A DNA stretch of 64,000 nt from Triops longicaudatus (taxonomy: Eukaryota > Arthropoda > Branchiopoda > Notostraca > Triopsidae). Below, piece after piece: positions 48,688 through 62,541 of the stretch. The stretch covers positions 434,001-498,000 of the forward strand of contig JAGQDJ010000608.1 of NCBI GenBank assembly GCA_022885665.1, given 5' to 3'. Within the stretch, counting starts at the first letter, position 1. Each line of letters starts with the position of its first letter. The notes under the pieces are model-generated. The model worked only from the letters and a program-made list of their open reading frames with translations, ran no database searches and was not told the origin of the DNA. The position numbers and the translations under genes are program-made.

Positions 48688-48736
48688 ATGTCCTCCAACA
48701 ATCAGAAACTCTCCACAGTGGAGCGCGTCATAAAAA
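48688..48736 (+). CDS. Candidate first coding exon of an unidentified gene
   Basis: ATG at 48688 opens MSSNNQKLSTVERVIK and runs into a strong donor (AAAAA|gtaagt, phase 1). A phase-compatible acceptor exists at 49138 (tctttcag), giving a continuation CQKNLICVALPYRGLASLGG, but that exon soon reaches a stop (VFYLFMCLYEM), giving only about 50 aa. I do not recognise the product. The strong donor and the position opposite MAD2 support a real transcript start. Confidence 0.35.
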
Positions 48737-51083
48737 GTAAGTGCATTTTCTACAACAGTCCCCTCCTTGTATTGTTATGCCTGTCAAGTTTACAAACAAA
48801 TCCCGGGGTTCCGCGAGCCACTCTCATCCAAGTTTTTGATTTCACAGTGCTCAAACCACTCACATTTGATCGCTTAACACCAGTCTGTTAACTTTATAAC
48901 ATCGCGCCATTTATTTGTAGCTCTCAATGTTAAATTTTAAAGAATCCTAGGTGAAAACACCACCGTAGGGGTTCAGTTCCCAACCCCGCCCCCTTTCCTC
49001 ATCTTCGACACTGACAATGCCCAGTTTAGTAAACACAGCTAAAGAAGCAGGCAATTTACATTAAAAACGCAAAACTTTCCGAGTTTTTTGTCCTAAAGCT
49101 GCAGACACTATTTGGCAACTTGCCCATTCTTCTTTCAGTGTGTCAGAAGAATCTTATCTGTGTTGCTCTGCCTTACCGGGGTCTTGCCAGTCTCGGTGGC
49201 AAACCAGTTTTCTATCTCTTCATGTGTCTGTATGAAATGTAACCAAAATATGGCATCCCTCGATGCCTTGTTTTTATCAAAACGTCAATCAAACACAGTA
49301 AACCATAGACGCTTTATCACCACCTGCAATCTTCCACCAAATCCCCGGAGCTGGTTTCCTCCAATAACGCAACAAGGTAGTCAAACCATTCAATACGTCG
49401 GAAAGACAACGCAATCAAAACTGAAGCGTAGTACGTTGCTCGGGCTGTTTACTTTAGCGAAAGTTCTTTATTGCTTTGGCTTATGAGAAAATCTGAAAGA
49501 AAATACACCTCGTAGGAACAAGTCGAGGTAGGAGGAACGTCAAAGTTGTGGTCTGAAAACGTGCATTTGGGAAGTTCGAGCGTTCTCACCTGGCCAAGTG
49601 GCGTATTTTGTGTATCTATATTTCTGTTTTACGCCCGTCCAGGTCAAGCTCATATGGCCCGTGTTAGACAGGCAGGTGAGCTGGCAATTTTTTTTCTTCG
49701 TGTGTGTTGAGGTGCACACAACCAGTATATTCGGTTCGGTTCGGTTTCCCCCGTTCCTTTTAGCTCAAGTTGAAGGCTGACCGAGGCGAGACAAACGCAG
49801 TGTGGTATTGATCCGCTACTCCTGCCACGTAGATTCCTCCTCCTCTTCCTCTTTCCCCAGGTCTCTGGGCTATATAGAACGGTGGAATATGTGTATCCTA
49901 GAGTTTCCCCCCTTTAGCGTGTAATGTGAACTTTTCTTTATATGTATGTCTTGTAATCCTTATATCTTTCTTAACTCAAACCAGAAACATTTTCTTACAA
50001 TGAGAATAAGAACCGTTACTTTTCTGTTTAATTAGTACCTTCTCTGGTATTCTCCGAAGAGGGTGAAGAGGTGAGCTATACATTAACTGTTGAAAGGAAA
50101 AAAAAAATAAGTGTAGCAAGCTTCCGATATGGATTAGTTAGCTTATGAAATTCGCCCTCGCACTTTGCCCTACTTTAGGCTGGACGGCGTGTTGCTGTGC
50201 ACCAGGGAAGAAAATTCAGAGTTCGGTGGATTTTTTTTCTGTGTACAGCCGAAAAAAAGGGAAAGGTTCTTTAAACCTCGTCTTCCAAGAGAGGTAAAGG
50301 GCCAATTTTGCTTTGGTTTCGAGCGACGAGCATTGAATGTGGAATTGCATTCGCGTCTACCAAGAAGGGACGAAGATCGTTGGGATTTCCTTTCCGTTTC
50401 GTTTAGAATTGTGCGCAGTTGATAGTGAAGAGCAATTAAGGTCGTGTATATTACATAGCGTTACGAAGAATGCGGGTTTCGCTATATGAAAAGCTAGTGT
50501 AGCAAAGCGAGGTACTCGTGAAGGTAATGTTGTGTTAAGTTCGTAGTAAAGTAGCTACAGAATGCATACGGATTGTAAAACCTGTAACGTGTTGAAAGTG
50601 ATACAAAAGTACTTCTTGTCGCAGTACAAAAATGACGTTAACTATGAGGCCTCGTTTCACGCGTTCACGCATGTTTACGAACTCGACTCAGTCCCGAATG
50701 TCGAAAGCCCGTATATGATGCTTTTGAGTACGTTGTTCATGTACAGTGTCCTATGTTTTACGGACGGAGCGTAAGGTTAGTGCATTTCTAATTTAAGTTT
50801 CATCTTATTTTTGCACCGCGTGTAAATTCCTTATTGACAAGTAGCAGCTACGGAAGTTGTATCTGTTGTTTGAATATCCGTTGAACTAAGTAAGAATTAG
50901 GGTTAACCAAGTACGGCTTCTTTAATGATTAAGTGATACTGGCCTTCGGAAACGGTTGGAAAATTGCCCGTTGCATATGAATTTCATTACATGTAACACT
51001 TTGTACTTTACGTGAGCCGAAACTTGACGACCTCCGTCAGTACGCGGCATTCGTTGTAACAACTTTTTGTTTTATTTTTTACT

Positions 51084-51106
51084 ATATTATTACTATTATT
51101 ATTATT
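51084..51106. repeat. (ATT)n microsatellite
   Basis: Interrupted run of ATT/ACT triplets. Confidence 0.8.
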
Positions 51107-52079
51107 ATTTTACTGGGAAAACTTGCTGTATATTTTTGTCTATATTTTGGGATTTGAGAAAGGATTATTTGATTCATTCTTACTTAATGCAGTTGATGCA
51201 CACATACAGTTATTACGGTTATAGTACAATAGTCCCATAGTGTGCTCCCGGTTATACAACTCACTTCTCTCACACCGGAAATAAGTACGTAAAATACCGC
51301 TAGTAAAACTCTATATAGCGAACTGATTTAACTGTACCCAAACTAGTTAGTTCCAAAGAAAAGAGTAATTTATTGCAATAAATATTACAATACACCGTTT
51401 GAAGGTGTTTAATACACGTAGAAGTTCACAATACAAGAACTGCGAAACGGCCAACCCCGCTAATGGTAACATTTTATATGTGTATTTTGACAAGCGATGT
51501 GTTTTGACGGTCTCATCCCTTCAGTCGCCCCGTGCAAAGGGGTACGGTTTTGACAGCCCGAAATGTTAATTTTTTAACAAGCGTAGGAGTCCAAAAATGC
51601 ATATGCAAAACAACCTGAAACTTTCCTAATACCCCCCGAACCATAATTCTGGGTACGACCTGACCTTAATATTCAGGACCTGTCTCGAATTTTAAGACCT
51701 CGTCTCATAATGGTAGCGAAAAAATAGTTTCAGTGAAATTGTAATAGCCAATATGCAATTTGTCTACCATTACCAGTTAACATAGACACGCAGGGGTTTT
51801 CTTATATGGACACTTAAAACGTGTTTAAATTCCGTGTTCCGCCCAATAACCCCGACTAAGGTGAGACAATCGAAGTTCTTCCGTATACTGAAGTAAATTC
51901 TTGCTATGGCGAACCTCCCGCAGGCCGAAAAAATGTAACGTTGTATCCAAATTCGTCATATCGAACGCGCCGTTTGAAAGTTTTTGGCGGGGAAAAATCT
52001 CCCGGCCTCTATAATAGCTAATAACCAGGAGTTGTTGTAATGAGATAGTATTGTAAAAGTCACCTCGTACTGTAGATTA

Positions 52080-52142
52080 AATCAGTTAATTATGGACATG
52101 AAATTGATTTTTGTCGAGATTTGATTTCATAATTAACTGATT
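52080..52142. repeat. 15-bp perfect inverted repeat (foldback)
   Basis: AATCAGTTAATTATG at 52080-52094 is exactly reverse-complementary to 52128-52142, with a 33-nt spacer. It could be a small foldback element or a stem-loop. No flanking target-site duplication was identified. Confidence 0.85.
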
Positions 52143-53027
52143 GCCGTCTGGAAGTTTTTTTTAATATTGTTTAGCTAGTACTATCCTCTATTTTTTGGAA
52201 CTGCAAGATGATAATTGATAATTCAAGAAATTCACCCATTTTCGTCTGATTTCTTTGTAAGCAGTAGCGAAAGGAAATTGTGAGTTGTAATGTCATAACT
52301 GGCCCGATTCCCCAGATTGGAATGATGGAGTGAAGCTTGCAGGTGGGTACAGAGCCCACGAATGAACTCTCCGAGCGTATACCAGAAATGGGGACGTGGA
52401 AATAGAAAGAGAGCTAGGCATTAAAAATAGGGTAACCAGGTGGGAGTTTCTAAATAAGGCGGAATAGGTACAGTAGCGTTACTTTTATATTGTCAGAAAA
52501 CTTGTTAAGCCCAGAAAGGTGGCTTTGGGTTGTGTTGCAGGTTACAATTTGGACAACTGTGAAATTTGGAGTCCGAATGGGAGCGATTTTTTTTTTCAAG
52601 TAGCTCTCTGTAGTGCCGTAAAGACCTTGTCCCGTTATGCCTGCTATGCTATACCAGGCTGTATTTGGCTTTTCATTGTTTGTTGTGTCAAGACGGTTGA
52701 CCCAATCCTGGCTAGCATTTATAAGCTAGTGCGAGACAAAACCTCCCGACAAGCCAAGATTAAAGAAGGTGCTCATGCCTTTTCGCCCCAGGTTGTGACT
52801 CACACTCGCGAGTGTTTTTTATATTGATGGCCTACATTCCAAAAACTCCTAAAAAAAGGAGGAAAAGACTCGACTTATTCATTGTTGCCTCCTTTCGCAA
52901 AAAATTTGTAAAAGCAGTCGTGAATTCCCGAAATGCTCTCGATAATTAGTTCGGTAGCTGTGCCAAAAGGCGAGCTTAGCTGAACGGGTCCAAAGAGTAC
53001 AATAAAAATAAAAACGGAATCGAGCGG

Positions 53028-53240
53028 TTGAGCCCGCCTGAAGATCCGATGGCCAAGTATGGGAAGCGCACGCTTAGCAGGAAGAGAACATTAGAAGCAT
53101 TTTTGTGGGAACTTGTCACGTGGGTTTCCCCCTACCCGGCAGCCGGGGTTCGGGAGGCCGCGGCAAGCCGAAGGAGAGGCGCGACTTCCAGCTTGCGTGC
53201 TTTGCTGTCGTCGGCGCACGGCTATGCGGGGAAGGTATGT
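53028..53240 (+). other. GC-rich patch with possible first exon
   Basis: About 53100-53240 is strikingly GC- and CpG-rich for this window and ends at a good donor (GGGGAAG|gtatgt). All three plus-strand frames are open across it, so the reading frame is undecided. One frame gives an Ala/Arg-rich peptide containing EAAASRRRGATSSLRALLSS. No product is recognised. It could be a promoter-associated CpG island with an untranslated first exon. Confidence 0.35.
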
Positions 53241-53284
53241 CATGTTGCAGCGCTGGCTTTGGATTTGTTCTTTATTTCTTAATT

Positions 53285-53350
53285 CTTTTTTTTTTCTTCT
53301 TCTTCTTCAAATGTGTGTATGTGTCGTAGTGTGTGCGTATGTGTGTATAT
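53285..53350. repeat. T-run, (CTT)n and TG-rich microsatellite cluster
   Basis: T11, then CTT units, then an imperfect TG/TATG tract, immediately downstream of the GC-rich patch. Confidence 0.85.
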
Positions 53351-56300
53351 GCTGGCGACTGTTGTGGCTAAATTTAAACGCACTGCTATATCTCGCTGTG
53401 TTGGAGATCCCAAGACGACTCAGAACGGCAAGAGAGTATTGTTTGAAAATGCATTACAAGTTCACTTTAGCGCTCTAGTTAGCTCTTATGAAACTAAGCA
53501 GCTTTTATGGACGATTACTGTTCTGCAACGCGCTCAATTGCAACAGACTTTTTCACTTCACATTATTCAGACATCGACCGAAATATTATCCGATAATTCC
53601 GGTATCGAAAAACAGAAGTCCGTAAACATGAGCTGTTTCGCATCCAGCAATTTAATGTAGACCAATGACACAAATGGACGGTATAATTTGGGTGTCCAGC
53701 CAAAGTTATCTTTCGTAGCTTCCTGTGTCTTGCTGTCGTTCTGGATGCATGGGACGGTCTGTATGCTCGTTATTTCAGTTTGAGATTGTATTGTAGAGCG
53801 GTAGAGATTGAGAAAAAGAATGAGAATTTTGTTGGAAAATTTGACGTCCTGTTCGTCCGAAATGGGCTGACGATCTGGAATTTCTGCTTCTCCAGAAACG
53901 GAACGTAGAGCGAAGCTCACAGAGAGGCTAAACATTTGGCTGCGCGAAAAAGGGAGGGCAACATTTGCCAGTTCTTGGCCAAACACATGCTCTTCCAGTG
54001 ACAGAAAGTTATATAGTTGTGGATGTAATCTGTCGTTTTCTCATCTCGTGGTCTGGGAGGGTAGCAATGAGCGGAGAAAAGGAACCTCACATTTAAGCGA
54101 AGAAGAAAGAGGGAATCATTCCAACAGGCTTTGGACTTGTTTCAATGGGACTTGCAAGCTTAATTGAGATCTGGGGTTGCACACGTGGAAATCGTGGAAA
54201 CCGCTTGTAGTGCTTCCCTTCTCATACTTATAACCTTTTGTATGTGTGTGCTGGGAGGGATGCTGCTGCTCTTGTTCCTGCACGGGGGAACGCTAATTTA
54301 AGAGTCTCCCCCTAATACGGAGTAAAAAAAAAAAAACGTGGCTTGCATGGCTGCAGCAATGCTGTCCTTTCTTGTTTTGGCTTCAGCATGGCATTGTTGT
54401 CTTTGTTAAAGGGTCGGGCTTATCTTTTCAGTCGTCTTTAGCTGTTGGAAGGATCACGGGGTTAGACTTGCAAAGAGATTGTTGGGTATTAATTCCTTGT
54501 AAAAGTGAACTGCTCGTTCTTTTTCCCTTCCGTGGGCCCAAGCTTTCAGCTCGGTTCCGGAAGAGCTTTTCATAAGTAGGGTAAAGAGGCAAATGGTTTC
54601 AAAGAGAAAAGGACAAGTTTTGTGAAAAGCTAAACCCCCAACATTGAAAAACCTCGTGGTTTTCTGGGAGAACGCGTTGTAGGAGCTGTAGTTATTTTGG
54701 TGGACCGACCCCCTCGGAACTGCAACTTGCCAGAGAGAGGGCCTTTTGCTCCTTGCTTCACTTTTCTTTCGGTTTGCTGTGGCTCTTCGTCTATTGCTGT
54801 ACAGGAGTGCCCATCCTACGTTGACTCTCTAACGGATGTAACAGCATCCGCTCGTTTTGCATAAAGGCCATATGATAACCAAAGCCGGGGGTGTGACATG
54901 CTGCGCGAATCCCCGAGGTATGGAAATGGACGCTGAAGATACATTCTGCTCGCGTGCTAAACCCGTTCAGTCTAAAGGTCAATCAATCCTTGTTGCCAAA
55001 CATCGTAACGCTATGAAAATACAGAAGTGAAAATAAATAAATAGAATACTTTATCAGGTGAGCTAATTGCACGAATGAAACGAAGATTGAAACTGACAAT
55101 ACACATAAGCCTACAGTAAACTAATCTAAAAATGTCTCAAATTAGTGAAAATATATTAACGTAAAGGTGTTGCGTTAATATATAATGCGAAACCACCGCC
55201 TTTTGGACAAAGTTTGAAGTCCAAAGTCTCGCTAATTTATAAGGTGCAAAAGTCAGCACAATTCAACTTAAACGAAACGGCAATAGGCGAAGTCTATAGA
55301 GGTTTCAGCAAACAAATTACTTTAGATACATATAAATGAAAGTTGTATACAAATTATTAAATTAACAAACAACACGGATTAAAAGACAGGAAGACAATTG
55401 CTGGACGGACGAGCGAATACATTCGAAGATGTCCAAAAATTTGATAGGACTTCAGTTTGCTAATTTCGGTAGTAAAATCTCCTTATTGTAATATTTTCCT
55501 GACGCTTGTTTCGTAGAAAATATGGGTACGTTTGTTTACGTTCAGAATGTAGCCATTATTTACGATAATTACGAATTCCAGAACATTGCTTTGTCAAACA
55601 AAGATGGCGTACAGAAGACAAACAAATATAGATTTTTTAAAAAAATCTTTCGTATGTAAGTGTTCTGGTGCGTTTTTCAAGTACTTGTTGAGCTATCTTG
55701 CAGTTATTTCATGTAATCTTTTAGTGTGTTTAAGTCCTACAGTTTTTGAGTACTTCATCAAATTGTCGCCTTTCCGTATTACGAGAGTTGGGGACTCGCC
55801 AGGATTGGGTAAAGACAAGGATTGGATACGGAAACAGTGTAAAGGCTTTGACGACCTGGCTCAAGTTGCGAACGTGATTCGTGGACTTGGCGGTACTTAG
55901 AAAATTCGAACGCATGCATTAGTCCCTATGAGAGTTTTTTTTTCGGTAAGTTTTAGTACGTCTTTCTCCAGTACTATATAGCCTTGATTGCCTTCCACAA
56001 TGGGGAATCCCCGTTAGGAGATTCCTAGTGAACCAAGCAAGTAGGTCTAGACCATTCAGCAGACGAATAATAGTTATTCCAGTATCGGTTAATGCGCGTA
56101 CAGCTTTTAGCTTCTTTGTTTTGAAGAAGCTAGGTTATTCCATGTAGGGACACAATCGTCTATCTCGTTCGTTTTTAGAACGTCGTAAAACGCTGTACGC
56201 GAATTTGACTGTTGCGAGAGGGTCCTATCACGTAACCGGAATCGTTCTATTGCTTCACGTAACAGCATATTAGCTATTAAAAACAGATTTAGCTCAGCTA

Positions 56301-58541
56301 TTCGCCCGCCCCTTGTCCACTTTTCCCTCTATGGGAAATAATTTTTTGGAGGAGAAAATTGATTCGAAAGTAGGTCAGTGCTAAAAATGTACCTTGCTTT
56401 AAACAGGGAAATAAATGAAAGAAAATGTTGATTTGAATAGAAAATGCATGGTAGAAGAGTGAGAAAGAAAATAGTGGAGGCTTTTGAAATATTAAGACTT
56501 TTTTCATAATGGGAGATTAGCACGCAAGTCATGAGAACGTGGCAGGTTGAGTATATTTTTTCTTTTTGACTTGCTGCAGCATGGAGGGACGGAAATGTAT
56601 TTACCTACTTGGGCGGGTTCTGAAAGCATATCTGCTACTTGAGCATTCATGACACGTAAGGTTTGTTTAACGCGACGAGTAATTAGTCTGGTGAGCTAAT
56701 GCCATAAGAGTGCGGGCCTTTTGGTGTGGTCGATGAAGCAGACAGGCCGAGCGGGTACTGCAGGCAAATGAGATTAGGTTCAAAAGATATCTTTTCCTGT
56801 ATGTCGGTGGAATTGTGGAGTACGTTGTCGAGACAGGTAAGGCGGGTGGGAACAAAATGGCAGTTGCTATGAAACGTTTACTTTGCAGCCAGAGATCGTT
56901 ACTGGGGGAGAACGAAACCCGGCGAAGTGCACTGAGTATTGCTGCGTATGAGCCAGTTTATAGCGCTAGGTAACGCGAAGCGTCACTGCCTGGAAAAAAA
57001 TCTATATTGTTGGTAGTCAGATTTGGAGATGAGCATTGTACGACACGCGAAGTGCACTTGACGTCCAATAAAAATTTGTTGCACCACCTTTGAACTTATG
57101 GTACAAAAATTCTGCAAAAAGGGAAGCGAAGTGTCGTGGGGGTCGTACGTGGCGGGTAGAAATTGCACCTTGCAGAAACGATGGCAGATTAAGCGCCAAG
57201 GGGAGAAGTCTTTACCTACTTCCCGAGTGTATAAATCGTTCAGAGGGTAGGATTTAGAAAGAAACGAGATAAGGATAAACGAGACGCCACCTCCTGTTTT
57301 AAGTGCGAGTTATGGGACTTTTAGCAAGGGAAGTTGAACGTTCATATGAACCTGCGTAAGAGGCGGATGAATACTCATGCCAACGGGTAGCGTGACTTGA
57401 ACAGTTTCTAATAAGCTACTTTGGCTGACAGATTAAGAAATTGATAGAAACGAGGGTCGGGGGCTTTCAGTATATTTGGGTCTCATGTGCGTCCGTTTTT
57501 TTTTTTTTAATTTTAATTTAATGTACTTTATAAGGGCGGAGTTGCATGTGTCTAGTCTCGCACGCGAATATTCACGCTAACTGGCTAATAGCTCTGTTTT
57601 GGTCGTACTAAAGGTTAGTTAAGTTTCACATTCCTAAGCACCTGGGTCACAATTACGTTTATTTAGAAAGACGCAGAATCATGTATGCGAGATAGTGGAA
57701 CTGGACGCCGTGAACCGCATATTCTTCGATATACACTTTGCAGCAAATAATTTTTCAGTTTGGAGAAATTATCAGAGTTAAACGTCACTGTAAACCAGTT
57801 GAGCTCAGACTTTATTTAGTCCGTTTCAGGCGAACCCGCTGGCGAAGCTTTTTATATTATCAGGTCCAAAAACCGTACGTGAGACTAGTTTCCCAGTATT
57901 AAAAACAAACGTTCGTATGTAAAATCTGTAAATTTGCTTATTTTATGAAAGAATGACATAAAAAGTTTCTGAAATATGTAATGGCTTAAAATAGAACGCC
58001 AAATTTTTCAACCCCTTTTCCCAAAAAAACTTGATCACACGTGTGTCAACTACTATGGTACTACAGTAGTTCTGTAAGTAAGCTTTGGGCTCTCACGTTA
58101 ATTTCGCCCAGTATTCAAACATTTCCTAATTGGGCAGAGTGGTCGTCTCATATTGCGTATTTCGTACTTGGGAGGTAATATTGTAGCAGGTGAAAATGTG
58201 TTTTCATTTTCTTTTGCAACCTACTAGATCTTTGTATTGAATTTCTAAACGTTTTCGAAATAAAATTGACAATCTGATTACATGGATTTCTCATCGTCGC
58301 TTACATTTTTTTTGAGTCTATGTAAGCGAGTGAACTGGTCTTGTACAGTACAGTAAATTTTCTTTGCTGGTATTTGCCGTACAAGATAAGGTACGTCAAG
58401 ACAAATCCTAGAAGGCCGATTCGGTTGCAAGGAAACTTTGACCAAATATTGGTCAGTAGGATACATACTAATGCATAATATGACAGATTTGGTGCCCTTG
58501 GTATGGTTTGAATTGAAAAGTTGTTATTTCATGAAACTTAA

Positions 58542-58542
<1 letters not shown>

Positions 58543-58574
<32 letters not shown>

Positions 58575-58577
58575 AAA
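58543..58577. repeat. T12 directly abutting A23
   Basis: A dT run joins a dA run without a spacer, forming a 24-bp perfect palindrome within a longer A tract. Confidence 0.9.
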
Positions 58578-61500
58578 CATTTTCCGATTAAATATTCTGA
58601 TCCTATGATCTTTCGGGAAATTTTCGCTTTGGGTGAAACTTCGTTCAGTTTACCTCTGTGCCTGATAAGACGGTCGCGTGTTCAGGTTTTAACAAAACAA
58701 TCAATACCCCAGCATGTTTTGGGTCTATTTTTTTAGCGTTTTTGCATTTGTTGCAAGAGCGAAAGGCTTTATGTAGGTCGAGTAAATTCTGTGACAGCTG
58801 ACGTGCGAATCGAAATGCATTTCTCCTCGTTTTTTTTATGGATGGAACCTCGCCAAGCAAGGCATTTCTTTGATTTCATTGTTTCTTACGCCTCTACTAC
58901 AGGTACGATCCTTTTTGCGCAGTTGCACATAGAAACGAAAAGCCAGAGTTCAAATGGCAGATACCTTAAATACAGAAAACGCTTTATAAGCCGAGTTTAC
59001 TCACCATTTAGCTAAGTTCTTGCAAGTGACGGAGTATTTTTTTTTTTTTTTGTGTGTGTTAATGGACCGTATGCTGAATTGCAAGCATGCGGGAATAACG
59101 TTTAAAATTCCACATATGACGAATCGACAGTCACAAATGTAAGTCAGGAATTTTTGCGATAGTTATCGATTTACCAAATTTAGTCTCAGACTTTTTAGGG
59201 GAATTTATACAACATTTATGGCAAGCTATCATTTATGTAAGATTCGTCATATCTGCACTACGCGTAAGTTGACTTCCGTGATTGTAAATCGGCAGAATTC
59301 CTTTGACTCAGGGATTGGGATTTTCTAACATTGTACACATAGGAGACATTTCCACGCGCCTTTAGAAGCATTTTTAGATCAACACATGGAGGAGTGAAAC
59401 TGAATATTGAATTCGTAGTTATAAAGAAGTGAATTTGCTCCTAAGTACATATTTTAGAATATTACATTAAAGTACAAAATCTATCCAGGTAATAAGTAGT
59501 AACACGAGGTAAATGGCGCCTGCAGTGGTGTTATTTTTAGCTTGATCTGTTTGTTCTTTGGTGCATTGTTAATGCAATTTTGTAAGTATGACTGCGCGTA
59601 TTTAAGCATTAAAGAGCGCTCAAGGAGAGGCTTATTAAAGGTCAAACGGTACAATACCAGATAACGGTAAGTTGTAGCAAAGTGAAAAGCGAATGGAACC
59701 AAGTTGCTCGTCCTTTCTTTTTCTCTATGGAAGTGGAAGAATAGCCTTCCTGTCTGCTATTGATCGCCGGATCTGATTGAAGGAGCGCGGCAGATTTAGA
59801 AACGAAAATGAGAAGAAACTACGCTAACCTTGACCTAACTTGAAACAACGGACTATTGTTATAATCGACTTGTAGATTTCGCTTTGTTTAGCTTAGAATT
59901 AGCCTATTTATAACAAGCCTTGTGTCCCAAGTTTGATGCACCTCACAGCTTAAATCAGATTTCCTTCGTCTTGTACCTTTGAGACCTCTAGGCATCAAAG
60001 CGCAGGAAACTTTAGCCCGAGAAGCGGCTGGAATTAGAATTTCTTTTTTTTTTCTGTGGGTTACCCGTCGAGAATTTCTAAACTTCGGACACCCACACAG
60101 AAACCTCCTGAAAATTGTTGCTCCACTTTAAAGGATTAGCCGTTTCGGGCGAAAATAGTATTAAAAACTGTAAGGAAAGTAAAATATAATTGCAAGAAAA
60201 CATGAAAGGTAGAAAAATCTTAAAGAGCATTGTCCTTTTGATGAAGGTTTGGATTACTATATGGGAAGTAAACGTAAAGCATAGAAAACTAGAAATATTG
60301 TAACTTTCAAAAGCGTGGTTTTTACAAAAAAAAAAAAGAAAAGAGATGGAATAAATTATGACCGTGCAAAATTGCGAGCAATAGTCTTCAGTTAGTGTTA
60401 TGCTGAAGCTAAGTGGGCGTAGTTATCTAACAAAATGCCCTTTCGGGAGTTTTTGGCAGGTTCTTTTGTAGCTTCGGCGTTGTCCAGTTCTTGCTTATCG
60501 AAAATCTGTCCTACGCGTCATTTTTCTTTAGTAAGGTTTGAAGCATTTTTCGACATCCTTTTATTGGCCGTGACAAGCAATTAGGAATTTTTTAGTACTA
60601 TCTCTTTACCCTTTTTACAATGCCGTTACCTATCTTGATGTGTAGGTTTTGGGAGAATTGAAACAGGATAGGAGCGAAGTAATGTAGCTATCTTTGGATC
60701 GTTTTCCTCCCATGACCAGTTGGTACAAAACCAAGGTATTAAGGGCAAGCTCTGGGAGTTTCGGGTCCATGAAATCTTTGGGGCCCGACAGTTTCGCTCT
60801 CTCCTAAAAACTATCCCTGTAGTTTTTGTAAAGTATATTTGTCATATAGTGCAATTTCCTTTTGGTTGAGTCCCAATTCTCCATCCCACAAAGTTGATAT
60901 TCAGCGTTGGACAGTTGCAGGTTTCAGTTCGAGTTTGAGAGATCCCGGTACCACGATTCCCGGGCTTTTGCGCTCGCTTTAGCTTCTAGCCCCGCCTCTA
61001 CTGGCACCCATCACAGCTACTCATTGTGAATCCATGCTTGCCCCGCTCCTTGTTTCTTTGGATCAATACATTGCTTTCATCCACTAAGGCGACTGGAGGA
61101 TTTTTTTTTATTTCGCTTGCCTCTTTACAACGTTTGTTTGGCCAGTTTTTTCAGGTGTGGGGATTTTGGAGCATTAGCCTTCTGCCGTGAATTAGGAAGC
61201 TATTTGCGTTTTTATAATAATTTATCGTAAATTTTCGCGGGATTTTCAAAACATTATCCCGGTATTGGCTCCAGGCACGTAGGCGTGTCTAGACATAAGC
61301 TCAACAAGTGTTTTTCGGAAGGTTGATTCTGCGAAAAAGATACACGGCGTTTGTGAAAGGTGCATCCACTCGATGCATCGACAACTATAAATTTAATTAA
61401 CAAATCGTTAGTGTTTCTGTAAAGTCAGTTTTGCGTTCACAACAAGTGTTAAACGCAGGTGAATCCTGATTTAACGGATCGTGGCTGAGCAGTAAGTTGT

Positions 61501-62541
61501 CGGGATACCAAGCCAGGTTGAGCTTTTATGTATTTATTTACTTTTATTTATTCATTTTGATTTCTTGAGTTGTTTCTCTATTTATTGAATATTAATGTGC
61601 GTATTTTGTTCTTTTAGATTGTTGCCAGATTTATTTTATTTCTTTATTATTTTGGTAATTCATTTATTTTTTACTTCCGTTCTGTCGGCTAAGCGCCCCG
61701 TCCAGGACTTAAACAGTTGACCGGTAGTCTAATCAATAATTACATACATGAAGTTTGAAAAGTAAAGGATGTTGCTAGACGCAAGTGACTTACCATTTAA
61801 TGATCAAAGTAATAACGTAGGATGTTGTGTGTCAAACTTTCAACTTATGACTACTGCCTTTTTACAAGGAAAATGTTTCCGCTAAAATAGAATCGTTGCA
61901 TTTACCCGTTGAAAAAGAACTCGACAAGTTTCACAACCGTCTTGCAAAGCGAAGTAGTTCTAGGCTAGCATCAAATGAACATTTTCCCATGTAGTTATTC
62001 GTGTTTGTGGAGGAAGGGGACAGTTCACATTGCAGTTGCTGGAAATGCCAAAGGAAGATGAGAAATATGTCAAGGGTAATCGTAAGGCGAAGCTACTTTA
62101 GAGGGGGGCGAAAGTTTGCGTGCGTCGGTTCCTATCATGTGGAAAGTGCAAAGTTTTTATGTTCGGTGCGCATGCTAGTAAACAAGAAAAGCTATTTGCT
62201 ACCGTTTTGCTTGTCAGTTCCGAAAAAGCGGCGCCAGAGACGGAAATACGACTCAGGCTTTGCCAAATGAGTTTTCTTGCGGGAAGCTTCTGTTTCATAG
62301 TGCACTTTCAGGGTCGTTTCCGCAACTTTTTTTGACGACGATCGACTTTCGTTAAAAGAAGCATGATACGTTTTGTCACATAACCTTGAATTAAAAATAC
62401 TTGATAATTTCCCTCTTTGCCCTTTACTCATAATTTTGTCTCAGAAACAGATATCAAAACGAGGATCTATTTTCCGCGGGTAATTTGATTCTTTTCACAA
62501 TTCAATGCGTGTTTCAGACATGCTGTGGGAACACGTCCAAG

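Larger units (their letters stand above)
49300..53027. other. Gene-poor region
   Basis: No gene I can support. It contains (ATT)n near 51084-51106 and the inverted repeat at 52080-52142. Open frames at 50165-50422, 50562-50774 and 52519-52827 (plus) have no recognised domain. The last encodes a Cys-rich hydrophobic segment (CYAIPGCIWLFIVCC). Confidence 0.4.

Noticed and set aside
52519..52827. 102-codon plus-strand frame with a hydrophobic Cys-rich segment
   Set aside because: No recognised family. The start region includes a T-run that artificially yields Phe codons, so the coding evidence is weak.
53567..53986. 139-codon minus-strand frame
   Set aside because: No domain, no splice sites that connect it, and the opposite strand is also open over part of it.
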